Shown piece after piece: positions 1 to 12,699 of a DNA stretch of 64,000 bases (the stretch's first letter is position 1; every line of letters starts with the position of its first letter). Under the pieces are notes generated by a model that was not told the DNA's origin, searched no databases, and saw only the letters and a list, made by a program, of their open reading frames with translations. The stretch comes from Botryosphaeria dothidea (taxonomy: Eukaryota; Ascomycota; Dothideomycetes; Botryosphaeriales; Botryosphaeriaceae). The position numbers and the translations under genes are program-made. The stretch is from positions 3,596,001 through 3,660,000 of the forward strand of contig WWBZ02000040.1 in NCBI GenBank assembly GCA_011503125.2. The letters are read 5' to 3'.

Positions 1-1322
1 CCGCTTCATTCCTATGAGCACTGGTGGAGAGAAGAGCGGAAGGAGAGGCGGTCTCGGCGTTTGGTACCAGACGAAGGGGGAGGCTGCCGTGAAGGGTGAA
101 GAGACAGACTTCATTGCAACCACGCCGCTGCCGAAGCCCGTTGTTCCGCCGCATTCTGGATCACTGCGACCTAGCTTGGCCAACCTGGTCTACTCCATTC
201 CTACGGATGTTATGAACGACATAACCGAGGAAAGCAAGCATTTCCCTATCAGGCATACGCTTCTTCAAAAACATGGAAGGGTCAGAATGTTGACAACAAC
301 TCGCGACTCTCACGTATACTTCTTCCCCTACTGGGCATTGGATATGATTAAGAAGAACGAGAAATTCGACACTCTTAGCGATGCCCTCAGCTGGTGGGCC
401 AAGGCAGGATGGCAATCAGGCTTGGGCGAGAAGCTCGGTCTGCGCGAAATCCTTTGCCCGTCGGAACTCGAGGGCGCCGACGATATCATGGCAGCAAGTG
501 GAATACTCCAAGATGAAGTTGACGTCGCAGCTCTCAGCACTACTTTCCAAACCAAGATTAGCGATGTAGATTCGCAACCCATCTTCGCGTCAAGAGTAAT
601 GGATTCGGATAGCCCGTCGGTCTCGGTCACCAGCCCAGACGCAGAGCCCAACGTCGAAGTACCGCCTATTTTCGCTTACGTCCAGCCACGCGAACCTTCT
701 GCTCCCTTCATCCGTCGTGTCGATACGGCAGCACTCCTTCTCAACGTCTCGCTGCGTCTTGCCAAGCTGCCCTCTATCGAGGAAGCCGGCAGGAATGCAG
801 CCTCGCCTTTCGCCCACTCCTCTAAGATTGCGCATCCCGACAGCGTGCCTAAGAAGTGCCGCGTCGAGGCTGAGAATAGTCTGGTTGCCGAGAACGTCAT
901 CATCGAGGAGAAGTGCAATATCAAGGAGTCGGTCATTGGTGCCAACTGCAAAATCGGCACTGGCGCGCGTCTTCAGCGCTGCTTGCTGATGGACGGTGCG
1001 GAAGTTGGTGAGAACTGCCAGCTCACTGGCTGTATCCTGGGCCGAAGGTGCAAGATTGAGGGCGGACCGGCTAAGGCGGATGAAAAGACAATTCTGAAGG
1101 ATTGTGAGGTTCAGGAGGGTCATATTGTTGAGTGGGGCAGTAAGTTTTAGAAATCCCCTATTCCGGCTAAGGAAAATGCTAACGATCTGTGCAGAGGAGT
1201 GGAAGGACGAGAAGTTCAAGCGATTTGGTGGAGACCTGGAGGGTGAAGAGGACGATGCGTTTGGAGATGGCGAAGTTATGGATGATCTGATGCCCGAGCA
1301 CCCCGGTGACTCTCTGCGCTGA
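1..1322 (+). CDS. GCD1: Translation initiation factor eIF-2B gamma subunit (5' truncated by window edge)
   Basis: Gamma subunit of eIF2B, the cytosolic guanine nucleotide exchange factor that reloads eIF2 with GTP. The frame is open from base 2, so the nucleotidyltransferase-like N-terminus lies before the window. Visible parts are the middle linker (Trp-rich segment around 380-420) and a C-terminal left-handed beta-helix made of hexapeptide-like repeats (about 880-1075). Exons are 1-1139 and 1195-1322; the 55-bp intron 1140-1194 has GTAAGT and GCAG ends, and without splicing the frame stops at 1150. The last exon carries an acidic tail rich in Glu/Asp, usual for this family. The assignment rests on the linker plus the repeat region and is firm; the missing 5' part cannot be judged here. 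Confidence 0.9.
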
Positions 1323-3056
1323 AAGCAGAGTGTGTTAGGCGTTAGGAAAAGAATTTTGGAGGTAGAGCGGAGCAGATATGTATTCAGAGTAGAGGATCTC
1401 ACGCTATAGCGCGAAAGGCTGGTCTGAGGAAAGACAACATAACGTTAAAACGTGTTATAAAAGGGGAAAAAAAGATATTAAGCCGCCCAAGCCTACGGAG
1501 CGTTCCAACTGACGTGCAGAGCTCATACACGCCAGCCAGTCAACTCTGTCGACTTGCCAAAGACTAATAGTTCGTCCCCAAGCAGAGCAGTCCAATTGTG
1601 ATCGCGCCGCGACTGTCTCGTAGTCGTGTACCTAAGGGGGCTTACACACGTGGCTGATAACTTGTCCGGTCAGGCTGGCTAGGGGTCTCAGCACCCCCGG
1701 ACTCTCTGTTGCCAACAATTTGTTATGGATGTGATGGGGGTGAGGCGAAGGAGTTGTCTGTGGAGTGGAGATTGGATGATGATCGGAAATTTGGTGCAGT
1801 GGCGCGGCAGGGTGAACATGAACAGATTGACGTACATTTCACTTCTCCGATATATGCTAGACGGCATCAAGAGGGAGCGCGGATCGAACTTCGACCAATA
1901 CATACTTCGGTGGAGAAGTAATGGCATGGAAAGCAGATTCTGATATACTCAGGCCTGAGAGCATGTTAACTTGTTAATTGCCGCTGGCTGGGTACTCTTT
2001 TAAGGGGGGTTCTTTTTGCTAAGCACCCACCTTAGAGCATCTTCGAGCAACTACACTACCCGTGCTATGTCACAACCGTCAAAACAGTGATCACAAGGGG
2101 CATTGGGTATACCTACGACCCTTCGATCCTATCAAATATTTCCATCACAGTCCCGCGCGCGCCCTCACCGTCATTCACGTAGAGTAACATACTCCCACAC
2201 GAGGCCACTGGTCCGCACTCGTGGGCTGGTTGCACTACTAGATACTCCTCACGAGCCATCTTTCACCCGTGTCGACACGAACTCAACCTGCAAGGGCTCT
2301 CAAGCTACCACTTCATCGACACATAAAACGCCTTGCACCCCGTACCAACCACCTCTTCTTTCTCTCCAACAAACCGCACTGCAAACCACGACTGCCATCA
2401 GTCCACGCAGCCACTACAGCAGAAAAGCACTTTCATGAGCTTTCCGGTCCGCCTGCCAGGCCAGATTGATCTCGACGATATGTTCCTCATATTGCCACCA
2501 ACTGGCCGGGGCCATCCCCATTGGGAGATGAGCTCCACTGTGTGTGACTGCCTGTATGGATATCTTCGAACTGTCTGCTGGCTGTTTGTGTTCTTATGTC
2601 AACCGTGGCCTCTACTGGTGTTGGCTGTTTTTTTGAGGAGGCAGGTTCAACGCACTCTTGCTTCTCTCCCTTTCGCTGCCGCCATGATGTGTTTTGAAAG
2701 CCAAGCCTTTCGAACAGACTTGGCGCGGTGATGGGGAGGTTGGAGTATAGAGTAGGCTCTTGCTGACTTCTCTTCTGTGGGAAGATGGTGCTTGACCACA
2801 CTTTGCTGGGGCGCCGCTTTCCGTCCAAAGGTTCCAGCATTACTTGGGAAAGCAGCATCCTTTCCTCCTGATGATGATCAGTATAATGCAGTAAAATCCA
2901 CAATCTCATTAAAAATGACATTGGGATCGATGTGTCAGAATTCATCAGGTTCGAGAGGTGAGCTTCTATTTTTATACATTGCTCCTTGAAGATACACCCT
3001 GAGCACAGTGCCTCAACGGGCCATGGCAACTAAGGCCATATGTTACAAAACATTTT
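1323..3056. other. Intergenic region, no supported gene
   Basis: It lies between the 3' ends of the eIF2B gamma gene (plus) and MSS51 (minus), so it is a convergent gap. Open frames of 111-180 codons occur on both strands (for example minus 2487-3029, and plus 2333-2731 with one hydrophobic stretch), but they overlap each other and resemble no family I know. I see no RNA gene or repeat. Confidence 0.5.
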
Positions 3057-4656
3057 TTATTCCGAGTCCTTCGTCGTCGTTTCGTAGCGCTTGCCTCTGA
3101 ACGCCCACAGACCCCAGTTACCACAGCTGATATCCTGCGGATCGAGGTCATTGAGATCCCACCTCAGACTCCTGAACCTGTTCTCGCCGGGCTCGAGGAG
3201 CATGTCGACCTCACCACCCATCTTCTCGTTGACCCAGTTCCAATCACGTTGCATGTCGAACTCAGTGTAGCCCGTCACGAGGATGGGAACCTTGGTCTCG
3301 AGAAGCATCGGTAGAGTCTCCTCCCACTCGGCGGCGCTGGCCGGGTGTCCCAGACCGGGGTGGAAGAGCATGAAGCAGTCGAAGTACGGATCGTAGGGGT
3401 AGAAGTGGCCCGCGCGGTGCAGCGTGTGGTAGTATTCAATGAACGTGCTGATCTTGAGCGAGTGCGAGATCCGGTCCTCGACAACGGCGCCGAAAGGATT
3501 CGACGCGGTGCGCTCCGGCAGCGGGAATTCGTCATCGCGGTTGGCCATTGACTCGGGGCCGATGAATATCAGGTGGAAGGACACACGAGGGAACTGATGC
3601 GCCAATTGGATCCAGACTTCACGCGGAAGGGAGGATTCAGCCCGCGCACCGACAACAAAGATGCGGACTGGCGGCGGGTTGGGGCGGAGACCTTTGATAT
3701 CCCCACCGGCACCAGAGCGCGGAGGATGAAGGGTGTAACGAAGCGCTAAATGAATTATTAGCACATGTTCAAAAGATTCATGGATGTGCAGGCCTACCAG
3801 AGAGCGATTTCAACCCCTCGGTGGTCAACCTTCCTCCGCTCTTGTGGTTGTAGGGCGACAATTCATGCAGCACACTTCCAATGGTAACGGGATAGGTCAA
3901 AAGTCGGGTCGCCTGGCGCAGACTACGATCATCATTGATGGCTTGGTGCTCTCGCGAGTAGAGGTATGTGTCCCAGTTTGTATAATTGACCAGAGCTTCC
4001 TCCATCTGCATTCCCGGATACTCAAACTCCGGGAAAAAGCGGCCGGACCTCAGGTCATGGTCGTCCTCGTTGATCTCGCGCAATGTGTCACAGATCTCCA
4101 AATGGCGCTCATAATCATCCGCAAAATGCTCTTCGCTGCAGCTCACGGGAACGCCACAATCCGGGCACTCATAGCGAACATGAGCAGGCGGGAGTGTGCC
4201 ATGAACAGCCTTTGCCGTCTCGGGGTCTTCCGGGTCATTGGCAATGCGAGTTTGCTGATGGCTGTGGTGCGGACAGTATGCATTCTGCTTTATGAAGGCG
4301 GCGCGGCGACGGATTTCGGGGGAGGGCGAGTTCGAGAATCCGTGGAAGAGGTTATTCGGCTTCAGCAACACACTGCGCGCTTGGCTGGCGGTGGTACCGG
4401 CGCTTTCGAGGCCCGGCGGCGAGGGCGGCATGCGGTGGGCTTCATTGTTGGCAGCCTGGCTCTGGGTTCCCAAGGCGCGCTTCGTGGCGGCGGACTGGCT
4501 TGCCAATGCTGATGCTGAAGCGCGAGCGGTGGTCGACTGACTGCTATTCCATCGCCGTGCGCCGGCCTGCAATTGCCGGATGGATGAGGGCCGTTGGGGT
4601 CGGAGGCCGCGCTGGAGCGAAGCCAGGCATTGCTGGCACGTGTACTGGTAGCGCAT
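3057..4656 (-). CDS. MSS51: Mitochondrial COX1 translation regulator Mss51
   Basis: Mss51 activates translation of the mitochondrial COX1 mRNA and couples it to assembly of cytochrome c oxidase in the matrix. Exons on the minus strand are 4656-3798 and 3745-3057; the 52-bp intron joins an Ala codon in phase 1, giving 515 residues. I start at the ATG at 4656 because the following 40 residues are basic, Ser/Arg-rich and look like a matrix-targeting presequence; the frame is open further upstream but without such a signal. Residues 128-189 form the Mss51 zinc-finger region (Cys128, Cys164, Cys167, Cys173, His185, Cys189), with two Cys-Pro dipeptides of the kind linked to haem regulation in yeast. 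The second exon holds the conserved C-terminal domain. Divergent from RSE1, 321 bp between start codons. Confidence 0.93.
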
Positions 4657-4977
4657 GGCGGGCGCGCAGACAAGGACGGTGGAGGGCGCTGGAGATGTTA
4701 AGCGTCGAGGCAGCAGAGTGAGGTGATGTATTCCTGCGGCGCACTGGCACCGTCGGCCAATCAGCGTCACGATCGGAATTTCTAGCAGAGCAAGCTCAAG
4801 CTCCGCCCGCAGCGCGCCTCCAAAGCGCGCAACACCACAACCCGCCCTCCAACCTCTTGCCACCACTCTACATCGCTACCTCGCCTCCGCCTCGAGCACC
4901 CCTCCCCTTCGATCGCCCTCCTGGCAACCTAAATCTGCGATCTGCTCGAGGCCGCCAGGCCGACAGCATCCTCCAAC
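4657..4977. promoter_or_regulatory. Shared divergent promoter region of MSS51 and RSE1
   Basis: This 321-bp segment separates the two start codons and must contain both 5' leaders and core promoters. It holds CCAAT on the plus strand near 4757 (tcggCCAATcag), a common fungal activator site. No TATA box is evident. The promoter role is inferred from gene orientation. Confidence 0.5.
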
Positions 4978-7900
4978 ATGGCGACGACCTCGAACCTGTT
5001 CATGTACTCTTTGACCATCCAGCCGCCCACCGCTGTGCACCAGGCTATTCTCGGTCAATTTGCTGGAACCAAGGAGCAGCAGATCATCACCGCCTCCGGT
5101 TCGCGTCTTATCCTGCACCGCACCGATGCCCAGGCCCAGCGGATCTCGCCCGTTCTCACCCACCATGTCTTTGGCATCATCCGCGCCCTCTCTGCCTTTA
5201 GGCTCGCTGGCTCTTCCAAAGGTACGTTTTGACTGGCACGCATTCTTCAGGGCTGTATAGTGATTCTCCAAGTCCGCGACCAGCAACATCGCATCGCGCG
5301 CCATCCTCAGCCTGCTGGAATGCGACGCCGCGCGGAGACGGAGGAAGATTGAAATTTGGCTTGCAGAACAGTGCTGAAATTTGTTATTTGGGATACAGAC
5401 TACATCATCGTCGCCTCTGACTCCGGCCGGATTGCTATCCTCGAGTACAATCCCCAGAAGAACGTCTTCTCCCAGCTGAAGCTCGAGACTTTTGGAAAGT
5501 CTGGCGTCCGCCGCGTCATTCCGGGCCAGTATCTCGCCACCGATCCCAAGGGCCGTGCATGCATGATCGCGTCCATCGAAAAGAACAAGCTCGTTTACGT
5601 TTTGAACCGCGATTCCAACGCCAGCCTGACCATCTCCTCGCCGCTCGAGGCTCATAGACCACAAACCTTCGTTTTTTCGCTCATTGGCCTGGATGTTGGG
5701 TATGAAAATCCTATTTTCGCCGCGCTGGAGATTGACTATGACGATGTGGATCAGGACCACACTGGCGAGGTAGCTGCCAGCAAGCAGAAAGAGCTGGTTT
5801 ACTATGAGCTGGATCTGGGCCTTAACCACGTTGTGCGCAAGTGGTCTGACACGGTCGATCGGACTGCAAACATGCTCTTCCAGGTCCCAGGAGGTCAAGA
5901 CGGTCCCAGTGGTGTGCTAGTCTGCGGTGAAGAGAGCATCACCTATCGCCACATCAACCAGGATGCCTTCCGCGTCCCGATTCCCCGCCGCAAGGGAGCA
6001 ACTGAGAACCCCCAGAGGAAGCGCTTCATCACGGCAGGTGTAATGCATAAGATGCGTGGCGCCTTCTTCTTCCTTCTCCAGACGGAGGACGGCGATCTCT
6101 TCAAGGTGACCATCGACATGGTTGAGGATGAACAAGGGCAGCCCACTGGCGATGTCAGCAGGCTTAAGATCAAGTATTTTGATACCGTTCCTGTGGCTAC
6201 GAGCCTGTGCATCTTGAAGAGCGGCTACCTATTCGTTACTGCGGAATCTGGCAACCATAACTTTTACCAGTTCGAGAAGCTGGGTGACGATGATGAGGAG
6301 CTTGAGTTCACCAGCGACAATTTCAGTCCAGAGCCGGATGCGCCATATGAGCCCGTCTTCTTCCATCCTCGGGTCGCGGAGAACATCAGCTTGGCTCAAA
6401 GCGTCTCGAGCATGAACCCTACTCTTGGATGCAAGGTTGCAAACCTTACCGATGACGACGCGCCCCAGATCTACACCGTTTCTGGAACTGGTGCCCGGAG
6501 TAGTTTCAAGACTTTGACGCATGGCTTGGAGGTCTCCGAGATCGTCGAGTCAGAGCTTCCCAGTGTCCCCGAGGCGGTATGGACTACTAAGATCCGGAGG
6601 GATGACGAGTATGACGCCTATATCGTTCTCTCTTTCTCCAATGGTACTCTCGTTCTTAGCATCGGTGAGACGGTCGAGGAAGTTACGGATACAGGGTTTC
6701 TATCATCCACACGTACCCTCGCCGTCCAACTATTGGGTGAAGATGCCCTCATTCAGGTTCATCCGAAGGGCATTCGCCATATTCAGGCAGGCGGTCGCAT
6801 CAATGAGTGGCCCGCACCTCAGCACCGCACAATTGTTGCCGCGACTACCAACGAACGTCAAGTAGCCGTCGCCCTTAGTTCGGGAGAGATCGTGTATTTC
6901 GAAATGGATGTAGACGGATCACTTGCCGAGTACGATGAGAAGAAGGAGATGAGTGGAACCGTTACGTGCTTGAGTCTGGGTGAGGTCCCCGAGGGTAGAG
7001 TTCGCAGTTCCTTCCTTGCCGTCGGATGCGACGACTCCACTGTCCGCATTCTCAGCTTAGACCCGGACTCGACTCTCGAGAACAAATCGGTACAGGCCCT
7101 GACATCTGCGCCATCCGCCTTGAGCATCATGGCTATGGCCGATTCGTCATCTGGAGGCTCGACTCTGTACTTGCATATTGGCCTCTACTCCGGTGTCTAC
7201 CTCCGCACTGTGATTGATGAGATTACAGGAGAGCTTACCGACACTCGCACGCGCTTTTTGGGTGCTAAGGCTGTCAAGTTATTCCGGGTCATCGTTCAGG
7301 ACCAGAGCGCCATTTTGGCTACAAGTTCTCGTTCGTGGCTGGGATACTCGGATCAGCAAACGAAAGCATTCACGCTCACCCCGTTGGCATATGCTCCATT
7401 GGAGTGGGGCTGGAGTTTCAACAGCGAGCAGTGCACGCAGGGCATGGTCGGTATCCAAGGCCAACACCTCCGGTACGTATCATAGTGTATGATTCCTGAC
7501 CCCGCTGGTCGTGTGGTGATCCTCCTTTGCTATGCTCTTTCCGGGTCATTCATTGCGGAAACATTACACGGCTGACTCATTTTTTGTCCTGTTCTTTGAT
7601 ACTGTTCTCCAATGTCACACCTGCTAATGCTAAAAATTGTGTAGTATTTTCACCATCGAGAACCTTTCAAGCAACCTCCTTTTTGAGAACATTCCCCTAA
7701 TGTACACCCCTCGCAATCTCGTCCGCCACCCAACCGAGCCTCTATTCTACGTCATCGAGTCCGATAATGGTGTCCTCGCGTCGAGCACCCGTCAGCAACT
7801 TCTAAATGATCCTTCCGCAGTCAATGGAGACACCCAGGTTCTTCCTCCGGAAGATTTCGGCTATCCCAGGGCTGAGGGTCACTGGGCTTCATGCATCCAG

Positions 7901-8959
7901 GTCGTCGACCCTATCAGCAACAAGGAGGTCGTTTACACACTTGAGCTGCAGGAGAACGAATCCGCGGTCAGCGTTTGCCTTGCTCCGTTCTCCTCGCAGA
8001 ATGACGAGACTTTCCTGGTCGTTGGTACTGCTAAGGATCTAGTTGTTGCTCCTAGGTCGTACACCTGCGGTTACGTCCACATCTACCGGCTACAGGAGAA
8101 CGGCCGGGAACTTGAGTTTATTCACAAGACAAAGATGGAAGCCCCGCCCATGGCTCTGCTTCCCTTCCAAGGAAAGCTTCTTGTGGGAGTGGAAGCGGAT
8201 CTGCGATTGTACGACCTTGGTCTTCGCCAGCTGCTGCGCAAGGCCCAAGCTCTCAACGTGGTGCCGAACATCCTGATTGGTCTTCAGACGCAAGGCAGCC
8301 GTATTGTCTGCTCTGATGTTCAAGAGTCCGTTACATACGTGGTGTACAAGCACCTTGAGAACCGCTTGATTCCTTTCTGCGACGACAACATTCACCGCTG
8401 GACCACTTGCACTACCATGGTAGATTATGAGACGACGGCTGGTGGAGACAAGTTCGGTAACATCTGGCTGGTCCGCTGCCCACCGAAATCGTCTGAGGAG
8501 GCGGATGAAGAGGGCTCTGGGCTGCACCTCATTAATGAGCGCCCTTACCTTCAAGGAACACCGAACCGATTGGATCTCCTGGCCCATTTCTACACGCAAG
8601 ACATCCCTACCTCCATCCAAAAGACTGCACTCGTCGCTGGTGGTCGTGAGCTTCTGCTGTGGAGTGGACTGCAGGGCACTCTCGGCATCTTCATTCCTTT
8701 TGTCAGCCGTGAAGACGTGGACTTCTTCCAGAGCTTGGAGCAACAGTTGCGCACAGAGGATCCTCCTATTGCTGGCAGAGATCACCTCGCCTTCCGCAGC
8801 TACTACGTCCCGGTCAAGGGCGTTATCGACGGTGACTTGTGCGAGAGGTTTCTCCGGCTTCCGAGAGACAAAAAGGAGACGATTGCGGCTGAGTTGGACC
8901 GTAGCGTGCGCGAGGTGGAGAGGAAAATCGGCGATCAGAGGACGCGCTTCGCATACTAA
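4978..8959 (+). CDS. RSE1: Pre-mRNA splicing factor Rse1 / SF3b subunit 3 (SAP130)
   Basis: Large beta-propeller scaffold of the SF3b complex in U2 snRNP, acting in branch-site recognition in the nucleus. Exons are 4978-5221, 5399-7472 and 7645-8959; introns of 177 and 172 bp, both longer than the local norm, have canonical ends (the second has a TGCTAAT branch-like site). The join gives 1210 residues, close to the roughly 1217 of the human protein. Collinear identity to SF3B3 is visible from the N-terminus through the propellers to the C-terminus; for example the segment around 7640-8960 ends with the conserved Arg-Thr-Arg-Phe/Tyr-Ala-aromatic tail. Family members have three seven-bladed propellers (MMS1_N and CPSF_A regions). 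No lesion seen. Confidence 0.97.
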
Positions 8960-10466
8960 AGGAAAGGAAATGGTGCGATCTGATATTCGACGGAGTGAAT
9001 TTTTGGGGGATGGAGATGTTTACTACGATTGGTTCTCTCACGGGTCTGGGGCGGGGGCTCGTCTTCTGTGATTAGTGATTCATGGAGGAGGCGAAAAGTA
9101 GTTGACGACCACATTAAGTGCTTACCTTTGGTATTACGGTGACGCAGCATTGTCTTATCGCCATCACGTGGGGAAGACGGCTGTGAAGATATGAAACATC
9201 GGTAGGCTGCTGGTATTACTGTTGTACTACATTGGTTTCTGCTCATTTTCAGCCCCATGACGCGGGTGTCGTATGCCTTCTTCGGTTACCTCGCGGGTGC
9301 CTGACGGACCGGAGCCGCAGAAGAAAAAGATGCTCGACAATCTCTCCGTCTCACCCACAGCCGTAGCGAAGCGGGGGAAAAGCCACCGCCGCCGCCATTC
9401 CCCAGCCCCCACTCGACGCCTTTCCTCAATCAACCTCATGATCGGCGTGCATCGCTCAGCCCTTCGACGACCTCGCCAATGGCGGCCCTTCTCGCACCCT
9501 TCCCTAAAGGCGGAAGATCTCCCAAGAACGGACAATGGTGATGAGCTTCCGTCTTGGTGGGCGACGATTCCTTCCACAGACAGAGACAGCCAAATATGGC
9601 GCCTCTTCCCCCCTTCTTTTTCCCGAGCACATCGAATGGGATTCACGCTTGCAGGATCGCCGAGCTAGCCGTCAGCCTTCCCCCAGCCCGCACAACTTGC
9701 TTATGCGCATATGCGCGTGGTGTTCGCCAGCCTTGCAAGCTGCTGCGGCCCGGCGCTTGTGCCCCCGAATGGAAAGGACGGCGCCGGTGTCTTGGATCGT
9801 CGGCGATGGTGAGTCTGGAGGATCGGCGCCGGCCTATTCTTATCTGCTACACTTTGAGAAAGAAGTGCTGTCGGGAGGATTGGAAGCATCCACAATTTTG
9901 CGGAGTCTGGTGGTTGTTCTCTGGTTTTCTCCTTTGTTGACACCTCGGTGGTCGCGCGAGCCTATAGCAGCACCCAAGGTTCGAAGTTCTTGTGTTTCCC
10001 GACCAAAAAGAAGCACTGAATGCTAGGAGGCCGCGGCCCCCAATCACATTGAAGAGGAACGTGATGACACTATTCCCATTCACAGCCTCGTGGGGAGGGT
10101 GGTGGGGGGCGGCCTCGGCGGGTGGCATGGCTGGCCACTGGATGGTACCGTTTCTTCAGTCAGTCAGCTGCCGAGAGGGTGTTGTGTTCACTTCAGCTCG
10201 CCAGCGGAGCGGCACGGCGGATTGGAGGCGCGGATATAAGGCTGAAGGGTGCTCGCGCCTTGTTCTGCGTCGTGCGCTGCGCTTTCCCTGCTTTGTTCGT
10301 TTGTATAATTGGAAAGAGTTGACGAGACTGCAGCTGCTTGTTTGGTTTCGAAGACCACGCTTGCCCAACTACATTCTTGAGACAAGAACTGTTCCACCTC
10401 GGGATCCTGACGCTCGAGGAAAATCACGCACCGTTGTTCATTCAGAATTCATTGATATAAGGCAAG
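8960..10466. other. Intergenic region upstream of the DUF2235 gene
   Basis: Contains the RSE1 3' end and the upstream region of the next gene. Overlapping frames up to 178 codons (for example 9535-10026, 9992-10528) have no recognisable domain. A TATAAG motif at 10234-10239, 230 bp before the next start codon, could be a core promoter element. No repeat or RNA gene seen. Confidence 0.45.
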
Positions 10467-12326
10467 ATGAGCGGAGAGACGCACGGTTTGAAACGTCCGA
10501 AGAAGCTGATTGTGTGCTGCGATGGTGAGTACAACTTGTTCATCGTGTGGCAGGAGTATTTCTGCGTCTGTTCAAACCGGCGAAGAGAATCACTAACGAC
10601 GGCTATAGGAACATGGATTGTTCGTAAACGCCTACCAGTCTCACATTCAAGTCCTACTAACAAGCCTTCAGGACAGTGACAATGGCGAGCTTGTCAACAA
10701 CGGCACCTGGCTCAGCCCCAATTGGGAAGTCCAGGACCCGTCCAACGTGACTCGCATCGGCCGCGCCATCCCCTGCGAAGACTCCCACTTCCGCCCTCAG
10801 ATTGTCTTCTACCAAGCGGGCGTCGGTTCTGGGCCGAGCATGGTCGAGAAGCTGGTTGGCGGCGGCACTGGCGCTGGACTCTCGGAAAATGTGCGTGAGG
10901 CCTACTGCTTTCTGGCCAACAACTACACCCATGGTGACTTGATCTACCTGACCGGCTTCTCGAGAGGTGCATTCACAGCACGGAGCATCGCCGCATTGAT
11001 CGGGTCTGTGGGACTTCTGGGGAAGCATGCCATGCAGCATTTCTATAGGGTTTTTCAGGATTTTGAGCACGCGGGAGTGGAAGACTGCAAGGTCACGCTC
11101 ATGAATGAGATACCGGACTTCCACATCAAGATGCCTTCGACGGAAGACTCGGCGCTGAAGAGGAGGGATGACTACCTGGACGCATACTTAGCCGAGTTGA
11201 AGAGGCACGGTTTGACACGAGAGGTAGAAATCCAAGCAATCGGGGTTTGGGACACAGTTGGTAGGTCTTCCTCCTTGTTCCCTTCAACAACAGATTTGAG
11301 GCCATCCTCATGGTTCGTATGCTGACATTACTTCCAGGCGCTCTCGGTGTCCCCACGACTGCCCTTCTCCAACGCCTGGGTCTCCCCGCTTTCCTCACCA
11401 ACCCCTTCACCTGCCAGCACCCCTACCGCTTCGCCGATACATGCATCGGACCTCACATCAAGCATGCCTTCCAGGCCCTAGCACTTGACGAGCGCCGAGA
11501 CAGCTTCTCCCCAGCCGTCTGGGAGCGCCCGTCCAAGTGCTCCACAACGACCCTCAAGCAAGTCTGGTTCCCAGGCGTGCACTCCAACGTCGGCGGCAGC
11601 TACGACGATGCCGGGCTGGCAGACATATCCCTCGCCTGGATGATGAGCGAGCTCGAGAAGGCCGGCCTGGAGTTCGACGAGGAGTATCTGCATGCGCAGT
11701 GGCTCGACAACGGCAAGGAGTATCCCGCCAAGGCGCACAGCACTCACCACCATAAACATCGCCACGACGGACGCACGCTCTCCTTCCCCTCCAAACAGAA
11801 TCAGGATCGCCCTCACCACGCGAACACTGGAGGGATGGTCAGGTCTCTAGAGGAACTGGCGGGTGACAGTGACTATGAGCCCCACTGGGCTCTCACAAGG
11901 CTGTACAACTCGGCAACGGGCATCACGGTATTGGGAGGTACGAAGGACCGTACGCCCGGCGCATATCATCGGACGGACTACAGGACCGGCAAGCAGACGG
12001 AGACTCCCCTGCATGATACATGTGAGTTCGTGCATGCGAGCGTGAGGGTGCGGATGCAGGCAAAGGGGAAGGGATATGATGGGAAGGGCGTGTACGCCGC
12101 CAAAGCGCTGACAGCGAATGGGTGGAAGGTGGAGGATGATGCTGGAGGTTGGAAGTGGGTAAGAGGGGAGGGGCAAGTGTTGAAGGAGGATGAGCTGGGT
12201 AGATTTGAGGTTGCGTTGTTGAAGGAGGATACGGAAATGGCGGAGTTAGTGCTTGGAGGTGCAGGTGCGGTGGCGGTGAGGGTGGATTCAGTTGTGAATG
12301 GTGAGGACGACGATGATGTGGATTGA
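10467..12326 (+). CDS. DUF2235 alpha/beta hydrolase (Tle1-like catalytic domain)
   Basis: Fungal member of the DUF2235 family, whose catalytic fold is shared with the bacterial T6SS phospholipase effector Tle1; the fungal substrate is unknown. Exons are 10467-10524, 10609-10619, 10672-11260 and 11338-12326, giving 548 residues. The second exon is only 11 nt, yet it is needed to complete the conserved Cys-Asp-Gly-Thr-Trp N-terminal strand followed by Asp-Ser-Asp-Asn-Gly. The nucleophile elbow is Gly118-Phe-Ser120-Arg-Gly122; likely acid Asp217 in the Val-Trp-Asp-Thr-Val motif and His301 in Gly-Val-His-Ser-Asn complete a Ser-Asp-His triad. A His-rich linker (about 11741-11770) and an acidic C-terminal end follow. 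No signal peptide seen. Confidence 0.88.
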
Positions 12327-12699
12327 GTGTTGAGCTGTTTAGTTGATGGTGTTCATGGTTCATGGTGAGGTCGGAGTCAAGTATGGGGTATTATGTATGA
12401 TTGGGGCTTGTTTCAGTACACAGTGTATTAATTACATTTCGCTCTGTCTAATCCGTACTAATAACCTTGCAGTCAATGGACTAGTAGTTATCCCGGAAGT
12501 GATTGAGTAGAACGCAGCTCGATCGTCGAGTGCCAACCAGGAAGAGGACGACGACTGGCTCGCCCAATTCGTGTCTTCTTGCAGTTTCAGGGTAGCTTAC
12601 TTGGGCAACTTGCATTCACTGATCACACGGTAGTCGTGCGTTACCTCAGCGATTGTGGCTGCGGGGTCAGTCACATCTTGATTTTGCTTTGTTGCCTCT
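12327..12699. other. Intergenic gap before the DUF3176 pseudogene
   Basis: Holds the 3' end of the DUF2235 gene and possibly degraded 5' sequence of the DUF3176 pseudogene; I could not align anything here to the N-terminal membrane segments expected of that family. Confidence 0.4.

Noticed and set aside
590..1402. A 270-codon minus-strand frame over eIF2B gamma
   Set aside because: Antisense shadow of a conserved coding region; Ser/Arg-rich without a domain.
2103..3029. Overlapping frames on both strands in the first intergenic gap as possible genes
   Set aside because: They conflict with each other, have no family match, and no splice structure improves them.
4876..5898. A 340-codon minus-strand frame over the 5' part of RSE1
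   Set aside because: It overlaps conserved RSE1 coding sequence in antisense and shows no motif.
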